From the NCBI RefSeq assembly GCF_014905175.1, contig NC_057793.1, positions 5,952,001 through 6,016,000 on the forward strand: a stretch of 64,000 nucleotides of DNA, written 5' to 3'. Positions 48,701-59,217 of this stretch are shown here, piece by piece. Origin of the DNA: Aphidius gifuensis. Lineage: Eukaryota; Arthropoda; Insecta; Hymenoptera; Braconidae. The first letter of the stretch is position 1. Every line of letters begins with the position of its first letter. The position numbers were made by a program, and so were the translations under genes. Under the pieces are notes generated by a model that ran no database searches, was not told the DNA's origin, and saw nothing but the letters and a program-made list of their open reading frames with translations.

Positions 48701-50288
48701 ACACTGTCAATTTCCAATTGGGCAAGCCATTTTCCAGTGAAGCCATTTCCCTATTAAAATAATCAAAAGCAAATATTAAAATATCATTTTTATACTTAAT
48801 TAAAATATACAAGTTAATAATTTAAATTTCATATTAATTATATTTTTCATTAATTTAAATAAAATCAAATTAATTCTTGATGTTTATAGCTATGGTAATG
48901 TTAATTCGTAGCTTTCAAATATAAATAATATAAAACATTTCGTAGATAAACCAAAAATTAATACGTTAATTTATAATAGTTTTTTTTTAATTTACCACTG
49001 GTTCAATAGGTAAAACTCTCATACGTTGATTTTGATAAGGACCAACTTTGATTTCTTGATTATTAACAGACCAAACAAATTCTGGTTGTGGATTAGCATC
49101 AATTTCAACTTTGATTGTTTCAACATGTCCAATTCTAAAGCCATAATGTTGAATTGGATGTTCTTCAATTGGCTGTGGTTCATCTGTTGTATAAATTATA
49201 AAAATATTAATTTAATAATCATTAAATAAATGACAACAAAAAAAGGCATTACTTACACCAAACTTCAACTCTTTGTTTGATTGATTCAAGTGGATTTTTA
49301 AGTGCAACATGATTTGCAATACATTTAACTTCTTTGTTATTATCATTAACTTGCATTGTACGTTTTGCAGTACCTCTAGTCATTTGTGAATTATCCTGGA
49401 CACCATTATTGTATGATGGTTTATTTTCTTCTGGTAAAAGTTCATCACCTTGAATAATAAATAAATTAATTAATAAATATATATAAAATAATAGCTTAAT
49501 AAATTAATAATAAAATTATTTACCAAGATAAATTGAAATATTTGCTGCAGGACGTCCAGTTTTAACAGAACAAGTGATGATCATTGTCTCTCCTTTTCTG
49601 TATGTGTATGGATATTTTGAATTAATTTCAGTTCGGCTAAGCTCAAGTTGTGGTTGTCCAGGTGCCTCTGTTAAAAATTATAATTATATATTAATATTAT
49701 TTCTATTTTTTTTTGCTTAATATTTTGATAATTATATAGCTGAATTAATACTAACTTGCAACAACAACTTCACGAACAGCTAAACCACTATGAAGTCCAG
49801 CTGACATATCACACGTCCAATTACCATTATGTTTTTCTTCAATAAATGGAATTCTAGCAATACATTCACCTCTTTCAAGATTTGAACCATCATAATTAAC
49901 TCCATCTTTTGTTGCATTTTTAAATCCTGATGTTAATGATACATAATCTTTATTTGGAGGATTTATAATACATGAATGAGGTGTATTTGCTGTCCAACAT
50001 CTGATGGTCAAATTTCCACCTTCACGAACAACTGGTGCTGACAGTTCCATTTCAACTTTTAACCCGGCTCCTATAATAATTAAAAAAATTAATTTATTAA
50101 AATTAATTCAAGACAAATTTAAAAACTTTTGATTAATTATTTTTTTTTTTTTAAATTTTTTATTCAACATAAAATTATTGATAAATGTATTTTTTTTATT
50201 TTTATTTTTTACTTGAGTTATCATTGATATAAAAATAAAAAAATAAGACAACTGAATATGATACACCTGAGGCTAATACAAATGCCAT
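39538..50288 (-). CDS. Fas3: Fasciclin 3, Ig-family homophilic adhesion protein with alternative cytoplasmic tails
   Basis: Core exons in coding order: 50288-50267, 50070-49756, 49667-49524, 49448-49257, 49183-48996, 48750-48597, one hinge exon (48369-48316 or 48174-48157), 47931-47818 (membrane). Tail A (45960-45737) gives 468 aa; tail B (41672-41645, optional 41311-41228, 40236-40065, 39708-39538) gives 517 aa. Phases fit exactly. Ig-like regions lie at about 12-115 (TIRCWTAN...GNWTCDMSAG), 115-224 (TYRKGETMIITCSV...KEVKCIANHVA) and 225-338 (PQPEFVWSVNNQEI...NEYTLVAKNYEG). The membrane helix is about 364-385. Fas3 mediates homophilic adhesion at septate junctions, axon fascicles and synapses in insects. 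The third Ig region lacks a clear Cys pair, as in other Fas3 proteins. The signal peptide is problematic (see exon 50267-50330). Confidence 0.85.
40065..40236 (-). CDS. Fas3: Fas3 tail B, penultimate exon
   Basis: Begins after the acceptor TTAG with one base completing a Ser (or Arg) codon. It encodes SDTESAGRYSRSEVDNSSG, then a basic patch (SKKPRIIFSQLFRRNKDK) and TDTDTMRTVVNVDDEK, ending in phase 0 before GTATTT. Ser/Thr/Asp-rich, likely phosphorylated. It accepts either the 28-nt exon at 41672 or the optional exon ending at 41228. Confidence 0.8.
41228..41311 (-). CDS. Fas3: Fas3 optional cassette exon with a GC donor (or alternative terminus)
   Basis: Encodes SDVEDPASSIKLLRFYKPK then TGGANTTGE. 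The end matches GGGAAAG|GCAAGA, a GC-AG donor; using it keeps the phase exactly (84 nt). If the GC donor is not used, the frame continues four codons and stops at 41220-41218, giving a third C-terminus. GC richness against the surrounding introns supports coding function. Confidence 0.65.
41645..41672 (-). CDS. Fas3: Fas3 28-nt exon linking membrane exon to tail B
   Basis: Acceptor TTTTACAG precedes it and donor GTGAGT follows. It enters in phase 1 and leaves in phase 2, encoding DGSTRNIGES with its neighbours. It is needed to shift phase between the membrane exon and the tail B exons. Confidence 0.75.
41673..45607 (-). other. Fas3 intron between the two alternative tails
   Basis: Nearly 4 kb of AT-rich sequence with no supported exon. 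Its only curiosity is a possible 3-nt exon at 44922-44924. Low-complexity frames rich in Phe and Ile are not genes. Confidence 0.5.
45608..45613 (-). terminator. Fas3: Polyadenylation signal for the Fas3 tail A isoform
   Basis: AATAAA on the - strand about 125 bp beyond the tail A stop codon, as needed for a transcript that ends here instead of running on to 39.5 kb. Confidence 0.45.
45737..45960 (-). CDS. Fas3: Fas3 tail A, terminal exon ending in a PDZ-type motif
   Basis: After acceptor TGTTGCAG it enters in phase 1 as ARRRNDEETAGGAGAGSEAH, goes on ITPDDNDFEAPHYDEKIPHG, and stops after KTDTPV. The last three residues, Thr-Pro-Val, fit a class I PDZ ligand (S/T-x-hydrophobic). PDZ anchoring at junctions is known for Fas3-type proteins; the partner is inferred. 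It is mutually exclusive with tail B. Confidence 0.85.
46851..46871 (-). CDS. Fas3: Possible Fas3 21-nt microexon with a GC donor
   Basis: A 21-nt block CAACCCCTAAAATCGG.. followed by GCAAGT, the perfect consensus for a GC-AG donor. Phase 1 in and out would insert ATPKIGK between the membrane exon and a tail. The acceptor (GTAACAAG) is weak. Composition is markedly less AT-rich than the flanks. Confidence 0.4.
47360..47431 (-). CDS. Fas3: Possible Fas3 72-nt cassette exon
   Basis: A 50% GC block in very AT-rich intron, ending at a perfect GTAAGT donor. Read in phase 1 it is open throughout and encodes ACKSSQVKFTDTSQHNPC then VWTLSRG; it leaves in phase 1, so it can be included or skipped without frame change. 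The acceptor GGACAG lacks a good pyrimidine tract, so the left edge is uncertain. Confidence 0.45.
47818..47931 (-). CDS. Fas3: Fas3 transmembrane exon
   Basis: Phase 1 in and out. Encodes GSGFGAVHIVGIVVAALA then LCLLVFIGVFARATGRW: a single membrane helix followed by Arg residues that mark the cytosolic side. All alternative tails follow this exon. Confidence 0.85.
48157..48174 (-). CDS. Fas3: Possible Fas3 18-nt hinge microexon
   Basis: CATCCACAACAGTGCTTG between acceptor TTTTCATGCAG and donor GTATCA. Phase 1 in and out, encoding TSTTVL plus a split Gly. It could replace or follow the 54-nt hinge exon, changing the Thr/Ser-rich stalk just outside the membrane. Confidence 0.5.
48316..48369 (-). 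CDS. Fas3: Fas3 54-nt hinge exon
   Basis: Acceptor CACGCAG, donor GTAAAT. Phase 1 in and out, encoding RGQFAGLYERLSASIKTL as the juxtamembrane stalk. A second acceptor two codons... one codon inside (GCAGGAG) would drop one residue. Being a multiple of three, it can be skipped or exchanged for the 18-nt exon at 48157-48174. Confidence 0.6.
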   Translation of the reverse strand, partial: EDNLLVYMKDSQRVLKL

Positions 50289-50330
50289 TTAAGATAAAAA
50301 ATAAAATATTGTTCCAAGTAAATCTTTCAT
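50267..50330 (-). CDS. Fas3: Fas3 first coding exon with a split signal peptide (in-frame stop)
   Basis: From ATG 50330 the frame reads MKDLLGTIFYFLS, stops at TAA (50291-50289), and resumes at once, in the same frame, with ATG 50288 as MAFVLAS plus one base before the donor GTGTAT. Read together the two parts look like one normal signal peptide leading into GAGLKVEMEL at the first Ig exon. Starting only at 50288 leaves a hydrophobic core of five residues, short for secretion. The TAA may be an assembly error, a real allele, or this may be a leader with a short upstream frame while the true signal exon lies elsewhere. Confidence 0.5.
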
Positions 50331-53300
50331 CTTGCAGGTGTTGAAAATAAAAGGAAAAAAAAATTGATGCTTTGGAATGCATCATGCAGTTATCAAGTAC
50401 ACACCCTCTCTCCCTGTCTCTCTTTATTTTTATCTCTCTGTAAACTCTTCAGCATTCTTCATTTCTCATATAAAAGAAAAGCCATGTTCGTATCATCAAA
50501 AAGACACGCCAGCAACATGAGATTTACGAGAACACATAAAAATAAGTTAAAATTAAAAAAATAAAAAATAAATTCATGTTTGTATTATTAAATCTTTGTG
50601 TCATTCAATGCACATGGCATCACAATATTCATTTTGATTTGGTAAATTCATTTAAAGGCTTGTATTTTTGAGATATAATACAGTAACTTATAGATTGAGA
50701 TTTTTTTTTATATTATATTAAAATGCAAAAATGATTATGTCATATAAAAAATTCATCAAGCATAGATTGTAATATTTTTTTAAGCCTTTCATTTGAAAGT
50801 TTGTTTTGCGGAAATTTATAAATATTACATAATAATTAGCTTTTGTTTCAAATTCACGCTTGAAATGACGTTTGTTTAAAGTTATATATTTCTTGTTCAT
50901 ACAATTTATATAATAGTAATAATAATGCTTGGTCTTTTAAAATGAGAATATAAGAAAATAGTGAAATTGCTAAAACACAAGCTAGTAGAAAAAAAAAATA
51001 CACCACAAAAATACCAATTACAATTGTACAACAAAAAAAATAAAGTACTGTTGTTTTGTTTAATTAAAAAAAAAAATAATCAATTGTGGTGAACCAGGCT
51101 AGAAGTAAGCAAAAAAAAAAACTACTTTAAATAGCATATTTAGATGCCATTCACTCGCTCTAATTTGTTAATATTTTTTCTCTGTTGTCAATGAAATAAA
51201 TAAATTATGAAATATTTTTTAAAAATCTACAAAAAACTGTTGATTTTGTCAGTTAAAATTTCTAGATAAATTTAAAGCATAAAAAATAATTAATTATTAA
51301 AAATAATATTCAAATTTTATGTAAAAAATAAACTCACCAATTTCATTGTTAATTAATTTATTAAAACATTTAAATAAACATGACTTTGTTTGAATGAAAT
51401 TGTCAATTATAAATTTTGTAAACCATGATAAATAAATAATGAAAATAATTTTTAATCTTGTAAATTTATTTCATTCATCAACTGATAATAATTAAATTTT
51501 CAATTTTATTTTACGTTTGATTTGTTAAAATGTGATTGGATTATTTTGTATATGAATGATGACGATAATAATTTATTGTTTAATGTCACAATAACAATAT
51601 TGCATTGACAGTAATATCAGCGTATAATTAAGCACAAACAAAAATTAAAAAAATATTTAATATTTAATTTCCTGATGGTATTTCAATTTACTCAAATAAT
51701 CAACAAAAAAAAAATAAATAAATAAATACCGGTATCATCCATTAACTTTGTTTTAATATAATTTATAAATAACTAAATTAAATTCTTTGTAAAGTCATCA
51801 AATACATTATCGTGCATTTAAATAAAAGCTTTGTTAAATATTTTTTTTTTTTAATTTAATTTTCAATATGTAATAAAAAATAAACCAAATGAAATTTATA
51901 TAAATTTTATTATTTCATTTATTTTATTTCCATTTAAACTTTTATACACTTAAAAAATTATATCTTTGTGTTATTTATTTTTCTATTATTATTTTTTAAG
52001 TACTGTAGAAAAAAAAATGAATCAAGTAGTACGAGTCAAGCATTGTTCGTCCGTGATTTTCTAGAAACCAGATAAAACAAAATTATAGAGAAAAAAAAAA
52101 ATAAAGAAAATTGTTTCAATAAAAGATATTATTTAGCTATATAATTGTGATAATATTATTTTTATATTTAATTCAATATAACTTTGTTATTTATTTTGTT
52201 TTATTTTCTGAATTGAACTGTCAATTCATACTGACACAATCAATATGACCAACAAAAAATTCCCAATAACACCTGTGATGATTTGTGAATACAACCCTTC
52301 GTTTAATAAAAAAAAATACTGATAAAATTGTCTTTTATTTTCTCGACAAATAAACAAAAGTGAAACAAAAAAAATTGTTTTAAAAAACATACAACACAAT
52401 ATCCTGATATCAATACGTTATTAATCGTTTTTATCATGAAAAAAAACCCGCATATACACATTGAAACAAATGAAAAAAAAAAGAAAAAATATAAACAAAA
52501 AAGTGAATACAAAAAATCCGAGAAAATAACGTAGATAATTCAAAAAAAAAAAAATGAGAGAAAATACAAAAAATCATCCCGTTTTAGCTGATTTACGTCA
52601 ATCGATTTTACTGGACGGTTTACGGATAACTTGATAATCCGAGTCTGATCGACTGCTTATATATAACATAAATTGAATTTCACTAGGGTCAAAAAGTGAG
52701 TATATTTGTGGCTTAAAAATATTTCACCTTTATAATAACTTGATCTTATTTATCATAAATAAATGAAAATTATCATCAAAAAAATAACATATATAAAAAT
52801 TATTATTTTTTATAATTTAAAATTTATCATGAATTATATTTGATATGTCGTACCACATCACCATCATCTTGGTCCAAAAAATATTTCTACAAGTACCATT
52901 TGCATGACTGCATTTAAACGATTTTCATCCTTCGTCGAAGAAAATGACATTTGAATTGAGTTATCTTCTGGAATAACTATTGATCCTACTGATATATATG
53001 TATAAACTTTTATCGAATTATCATGAACACTTGTAATGATTGAAAAATAAATAAAATAAATAAATATTTATGAAAATAATTTAAAAAATAATTTTATACT
53101 GAAATAACTCAATAAAAATTATATATTTCATGTCATTTAATTAAAAATTTGTTTCCGCATAAATGTAAATTTAAAAAGCCAAATTGGTAAATACAAAAAT
53201 CTTTAAATTAAAATACAAAATTATTGTCAATAAATTAAACAAAAATAATGAAAAACATTCATACTAATTCTCTTGTTAAATTAAAACAAAAAAAAAAAAA

Positions 53301-55610
53301 AAAAAAATAAAGCATCTTTGATGAAATAATTTTGTATATGAATATGCAATTGTGATAATAAATTAAATTTCTAAATTATCATACGTCAAAATGAGCAATT
53401 GAATTATGAAAACCCCAAGGGAAATAACAGACTAACAAAAACAAAAACAAGCTTTTATATTTCATCAAAAATTATATATTAAATTGGTATATTGTTATAT
53501 AATTTTGATGATTTTATAATGACTTTAAAGTGTGTCATATAGTAATTTGTTAAATCAAAAAATAAATAAAAAATTTAAAAAAAAATAAGTCATAGATGAG
53601 TTTGAAATTTATTTGGATATAGATTATATATCCAAAGTTATCCCAATGGAGTAGTAAAGGTCACTGGCAAACAATATAAACACGAGCTCAAATTTTCCAT
53701 GTTATAATGTATAAATCACAATGGGTAACGAACAAATGTAATCATAAATGTACCTCATTTATTAATGTGTATGTACTACTATTTTTTTTTTTCAAAGCTA
53801 TATGCTATTTGACTTATCTCATTGATTAATTATTATTAACGACAAAATCATACATAATTTACAATTAAAATTATCTATTTTTAAATTATTAATTATTTTT
53901 TTTTTCATTGTTTATCATAAATATTAACTCATCATTCACTATTTTTTTTTGTATTTAATTATTAATTTTTTATCTCTATTTGTCAAATGAAATTTTGCTT
54001 GTATTTTTTATTTATTTATTTTTATTTGGTTCATTGGTTTTGGGAACAAATAGCTTTATGTAAAAAAATTTATTTCCAATTTATTTGTTATACATGGAGG
54101 CTTTTTTTTATCACATATCCACTTGATGATTTTTTTTATTAGTAAAAAAAAGATGAATGTTTATTTATATATATTTTTTTTATTATTATTTTTTTAATTT
54201 ACAGAAATCTTTTTATTCGCTGAGGGATTTGAAATTTTATTTTTATTTTATATTCAAGTTTTTTCATTTGGGATTATGGGCTAGTTTCGACGTGCTTGCT
54301 TTTTTTTTTTTTCTGTTTTACAGGTAAAAAAAAGAGCAAGGGTGAAAGTTTTTTGCGGTTTAGCACTTTACGAGAATTTCAGCGTATATACAACTGGCTC
54401 ATTTACATTCGTATATGGATGGAAAAGGTTTGTGAATAACCTCTCGTTCAACAGTAAAAAATAAAGTTGAATAAAGCAGGAAAAATAAAAACATAATAAT
54501 AAATTATTTACATACATATATATTTTTTAAAAAATAAATATATATGAATTTTTTAAATAAAAAACTATGAATTTTCAAATTTTTAAAATACGTTATATAT
54601 ATTATAAACAATTTTAATTTATAATAAATTTTATTATTATAAAATCACGACTGGTTATTATAAAAAAAATAATAAAAATATAATTGTTATTATTAATTAA
54701 AATATATATTTTTAACTAAATTAGCATCAAATTTTATTGTGTTTTACAATACCATTTGTCGACAAGTTTGAATTTAATTTCCATATGTTTAACAGGCTAA
54801 TTAAACTTGAGAAAAAAAATTTACATTTTGATGTTTACAAAATTTCCAGTCGAGTTAATTAATTTAAATTCTATTCTTTGGAAAATAAAATTAATATTAC
54901 ATTTTCATAAAAAGAAAAAGAAAGGAAATATTTTAAAATTTTAAAATAATTTTCTCATTTTATTTTCAAAATATTTTCAACAAGATAGATGACAATGAGT
55001 TGAACAAATAGAGGTGATGTCGTCGGTAAGAAAAAGTTTTCTGTGTGTTTACAGGAAAGATATAATGCGACTATTAGAGAAACTTTGTGGTATGCCTAGA
55101 TATACAAAGATGATTTTTCGTTTTTATTTTTTTTATTTCTCAAGGGAGGTAAATGCAAAGAAAACTTGAATATAATATATTTGTTCTCCTTATTTAACTG
55201 GGGGCTATACTTGAATACGTGACAGTCTAACGGGGTGTATTTATATATATATATACAAGCGTATCGTATTCGGAAATTGTTCGTGTAATCGTGCAACTTT
55301 AGCGACACATAAGAAAAGCGCGTATTTTACATTCACATTTAACAAAGAAAGACAAATTATATTCCTCGGAAAAACAACTATATAACTATCATTTTATTTA
55401 AGATATATATGAAAATATATAACGACAATTTATCAAAATGTAAATAATCTATATTTTATATCAAAATAATTTACTATGAAAAATATATTTAACTTTATTA
55501 TAAAAAATCATAGGTAAATTTTTCATTTTAAATTTTGTATTTTAGTTTTTTTAAAAATTGCTATTATATAAAGATAAAATTTATTTATTAATTGGTTGTT
55601 CTATTTATAA
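50331..55610. other. Noncoding stretch upstream of the Fas3 first coding exon
   Basis: No gene supported. 50340-50560 is a less AT-rich block with CT-rich runs (ctctctccctgtctctc) and a TATA-like word. Further mixed blocks occur at 52530-52680 and 54230-54460. Likely Fas3 promoter or leader-intron sequence. Confidence 0.4.
50469..50476 (+). promoter_or_regulatory. TATA-like word near the Fas3 start
   Basis: TATAAAAG, a full TATA consensus on the + strand, is also readable as CTTTTATA on the Fas3 strand, about 140 bp upstream of ATG 50330. Orientation argues against it serving Fas3 directly; it could drive an antisense RNA or be chance in AT-rich DNA. Confidence 0.2.
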
Positions 55611-55624
55611 ATAACGAGCACATT

Positions 55625-55641
55625 GGCGCGCTACGCGCGCC
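55625..55641. repeat. Perfect GC-only hairpin (7-bp stem, 3-nt loop)
   Basis: GGCGCGC-TAC-GCGCGCC is a perfect inverted repeat of pure G/C in about 80% AT surroundings. It sits some 100 bp before the tandem array and looks like a structural end of a mobile element. Confidence 0.8.
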
Positions 55642-55739
55642 TGTATCTATACCTTCTAAAAGGTTCATTGTTCATTGATTTTATAAACACAAGTATTATC
55701 ATAAAAAAAAAAAGAATGAATAAATTGACGAAAAATTTT

Positions 55740-56425
55740 TTAAATTTATTTATTTACACATAAATCACACAATTCACACGTAATTTTTAGTCTAATAACA
55801 TCGAGATTGAATCTTTACTGAAAAAGTTGTGCTACCTTAATATGTCAATTTTAAAAAAAAATATAAAAAATATTTTAAAAAATTTTGTTTTTGAATTATT
55901 TCTTCACACATAAAAAACACATAATTCGCACAAAATTTTGAGCCCAATTGCATTAAGATCCGATGATTATTGAGAAAGTTGTGCTAGCTTAATATTTGAA
56001 TTTTTTAAAAAAATGTACAAAATAAAAAAAAAATTTTCTTTCAAATTTATTTCTTCACACATAGAAAACACATAATTCGCACAAAATTTTGAGCCCAATT
56101 GCATTAAGATCCGATAATTATTGAAAAAGTTGTGCTAGCTTAATATGTCAATTTTAAAAAAAAAAATATCAAAAAAAATTTTCTTTCAAATTTATTTCTT
56201 CACACATAAAAAACACATAATTCGCACAAAATTTCAAGCCCAATTGCATCGAGATCCGATGATTATTGAGAAAGTTGTGCTAGCTTAATATTTGAATTTT
56301 AAAAAAAAATTTTCTTTCAAAAATTCACTTTCAAAACACAATTCACAAAATTTTCAAATTTCAAGCCTAATTGCATCAAGATCCGATGATTATTGAAAAA
56401 GTTGTGCTAGCAATTTAAAAAAAAA
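55740..56425. repeat. Tandem array of about five ~150-bp units
   Basis: The anchor AAGTTGTGCTA recurs at 55824, 55976, 56127, 56272 and 56399 (spacings 152, 151, 145, 127). Each unit also has TTCACACATAAAAAACACA, then TTCGCACAAAATTT, then CCCAATTGCATTAAGATCCG, with A/T tracts of variable length that explain the spacing changes. The outer units are the most diverged. Such arrays are typical of nonautonomous Helentron/DINE elements, but also of ordinary satellites. Confidence 0.85.
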
Positions 56426-58713
56426 AATATCAAAAAAAATTTTGTTTACTCGCTTTTTTTTGTTGTTTTTTCGTTGCTAACGAAATAAATAAAAAAATAA
56501 TAGAAAAAGGCAAACAAAGAAATTTGTATGAGAGTAAGTGAAAAAAACAATGACCAATCAAATGTTCGGAAGACCGATGATAATTTGGCAAAATTTTATT
56601 TTTAAATAAATAAAATAATATTAAAATTAATAAACTACAAATGTAATTATTTTTTGAATTTAATGAATAAAAATAAAAACATATAAAAAAGTATAAATGA
56701 GGTTTTTTTGTTTTAATTAAAAAAAAATTTATATTCAAACAAGAGAGAAAAAAAATTATCTCAAATGTACATATGTATGAAAATTTTTTGCTACATTTTT
56801 TTTTATCGATTTAAAAATTTGATAAGCAGTGATTTTTTACTCATTTCATATTCGTCGATATTGTATTACAAGTGGATGTCTATATAACACAGAGGGTTGA
56901 TGGAAAAAAAAGTAAAAAAAAAAAATGAATCTTCAGCATTACGTTTGGGGTTTGATAAAGTACAAAGTAAAAACATTGGAGCGATCTCATCATTTGGGAA
57001 GTGTATATATAATATAGCCTGGTGTTCCTAATGAGGGTGAATATATATATATTTTTTTTTTTCAAATTTATCTCTCATGAAACTTGGTTGCCTTAACTCC
57101 GCCTTCATGTCAGACTATCTCTGCACGTTGGCCTTGCTCTAGGCCCGACATTTACTGATTCATTCTTGAAAATTTTTTATTATTATTTTTGTTTTTGAAG
57201 TATAATATCTCTTTTTTTTTTTTTTATTCATTTTATTTCTTTCATTCATCTCACTGGCTTGTAATGAAAATTCACGTTGTCTCAACTTGAGGGTGGACGC
57301 ATAACCCTTTCACAAAATGAATGTTATCATCTCACCACCAGATGTGTAGCCACGTTATTTAACTTTGCTTTTTATTTTAAAACATTGCACACATTTTCGT
57401 GTGTTTGTGTAAAATGTAATGTTACAAAAAAAACAAATATACATACGTAAAGTACACAAAGAGAGAAAGAAAGACAACGTCATAATTAAAAGTCACTGTT
57501 GGTTTGTTCCAGAAAACATTTTACTTTCTTCATCTTATTTGTTTCAGACATCAAGAACAAAATTACACAGTATGAATTAATAAATTTTTGAGATAAACTG
57601 AGGTGAGAAATATTTCATAAACAAAAATTTTCTCAACTTAGTTTTATTATCTTGTATTATTTTTTTTTTTGCATGCAAGTGATTTAAAAAGTTTTTTTTT
57701 TTATGTATTCTGACGTTTATCGTTTATTATGGAAGCGAGATCATCGACATGGTTTGGATTGCTGAAGAAAAAAAAAAATGAATTTCTTAAGGAAAATAAA
57801 AATGAGGATGACTGATAAAAATAAAAATAGACATGCTGGCTTATTTCAATGCGAATTGAAAGCGGATTGGAGATATCAGTGCCTCCAGTGAAATCAAATT
57901 ACCATAATAAAGATCAGTCTGTCGGTCGGTCGAACCAACCATGGAAAAGATCGACTTTTCGACCATGTCTTTCAACAATCTCTTCAATTCTTTTGTACTC
58001 AAATTTTTTTTATTTTTTTTATTCTATTCAATTTTTATGTTTTTTAAAATTTTTTTTTTTTCTTCTTTATATTTTCTTTTATTTACTGTACTCTCTTATT
58101 TTTGGAGACACTATTGAATATATATTTTATTTTCTATACATGTATGCGTGAGTGTCTATGACATTTTTCAAGTATATCGATAAAAAAATAAATACCATCA
58201 GACTTGAATCTTTGTCAATCATTTATGTACAAGTAAATAAATAAAATAGTTGAATTTTTTATTCTATTTTTCGACGACAAAAGCTAAATAAAATGCTACC
58301 GAGTGTAAGGAGTTGTAAATAATCAGAGGTAAAAGTAAAAAGGAACAGACAAAGTGCATAGCTTTTATTTAGTAATGGCTGAGTGAGCGTTATTTATTTT
58401 TTAGGATAATGAAAGAATGAGAAAAAAATAAAATACGAAAATATATATAATGATGAAAGGAATAGATTAAGTGCAAAACGCGGTGCATCAGTTGGTAGGT
58501 TGATTATTGGAAATTTGGTGGTTCGTGTTTCGTTTACAACCAACAGACGCAAAGTGAGAAGGGGCTTAAAAATTTTTCGGATGAACAAACGATGTTGCAT
58601 ACATGCTTTCGACCTTGTTGCACCTCGCTTTTGTGTTTTTATCAACTATCATCTCTTTCTCGCTGTCTCGTCAGGCTATTTGGCATTGTGACGACATCAA
58701 TATCATGATAAAA
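56426..58713. other. Noncoding stretch with higher-complexity islands
   Basis: No coding exon could be supported. Mixed-composition islands are at 57085-57165, 57240-57360, 57850-57980 and 58470-58690. They stand out against AT-rich flanks and may be enhancers or unannotated leader exons of Fas3. Confidence 0.4.
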
Positions 58714-59217
58714 ATATTTTAAATTTGAACCACAATATCACGCGGATAAATTCAAAATGAATTAATTTAAAAATAACGTTGTATATTTATTTTATTAATT
58801 AATTTATCTACTTATTTAATTATTAATTTGTTTAATTATTTAATTCAAGTACTAGAATTTATTATCACAACTAAATATCATAGTCAAAATATTTTAAATT
58901 CCATAATAAAATATCTTGGTAAATAATTTGCCAAAAACAAAAAAATAAAAATCATCCTGTTGCGTGTATTTTTTTAAATAATCATTAGGTATTTTTTAAA
59001 ATTAAAATTAATCATTATAAAAATATTTTTACCATTTTACCATATCTCAAAATTTATAATAAATAAATAAATATTTTATTTAACAATTTATTCATTTTTT
59101 TTTTTAAATTTACTTTTCATCATATTATCTTGGATAAATTTAAAATCAATTAATTAAAAAAGAAAACTAATTAGTCATTTGATATTATTGACTCAACTGT
59201 ATTATTACTTTAAATTT
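58714..59217. repeat. Interspersed ~505-bp repeat, copy B
   Basis: Near-identical, same orientation, to 29251-29758. Boundaries are sharp: the sequence before 58714 and after about 59217 is unrelated to the flanks of copy A. Confidence 0.85.

Noticed and set aside
51300..51360. Possible Fas3 signal exon (ATG AAA TTG before GTGAGT on the - strand)
   Set aside because: It would end in phase 0, whereas the first Ig exon needs phase 1.
56430..56738. 102-codon - strand frame next to the tandem array
   Set aside because: Low-complexity Phe/Leu/Lys sequence overlapping the array edge; no homology or splice support.
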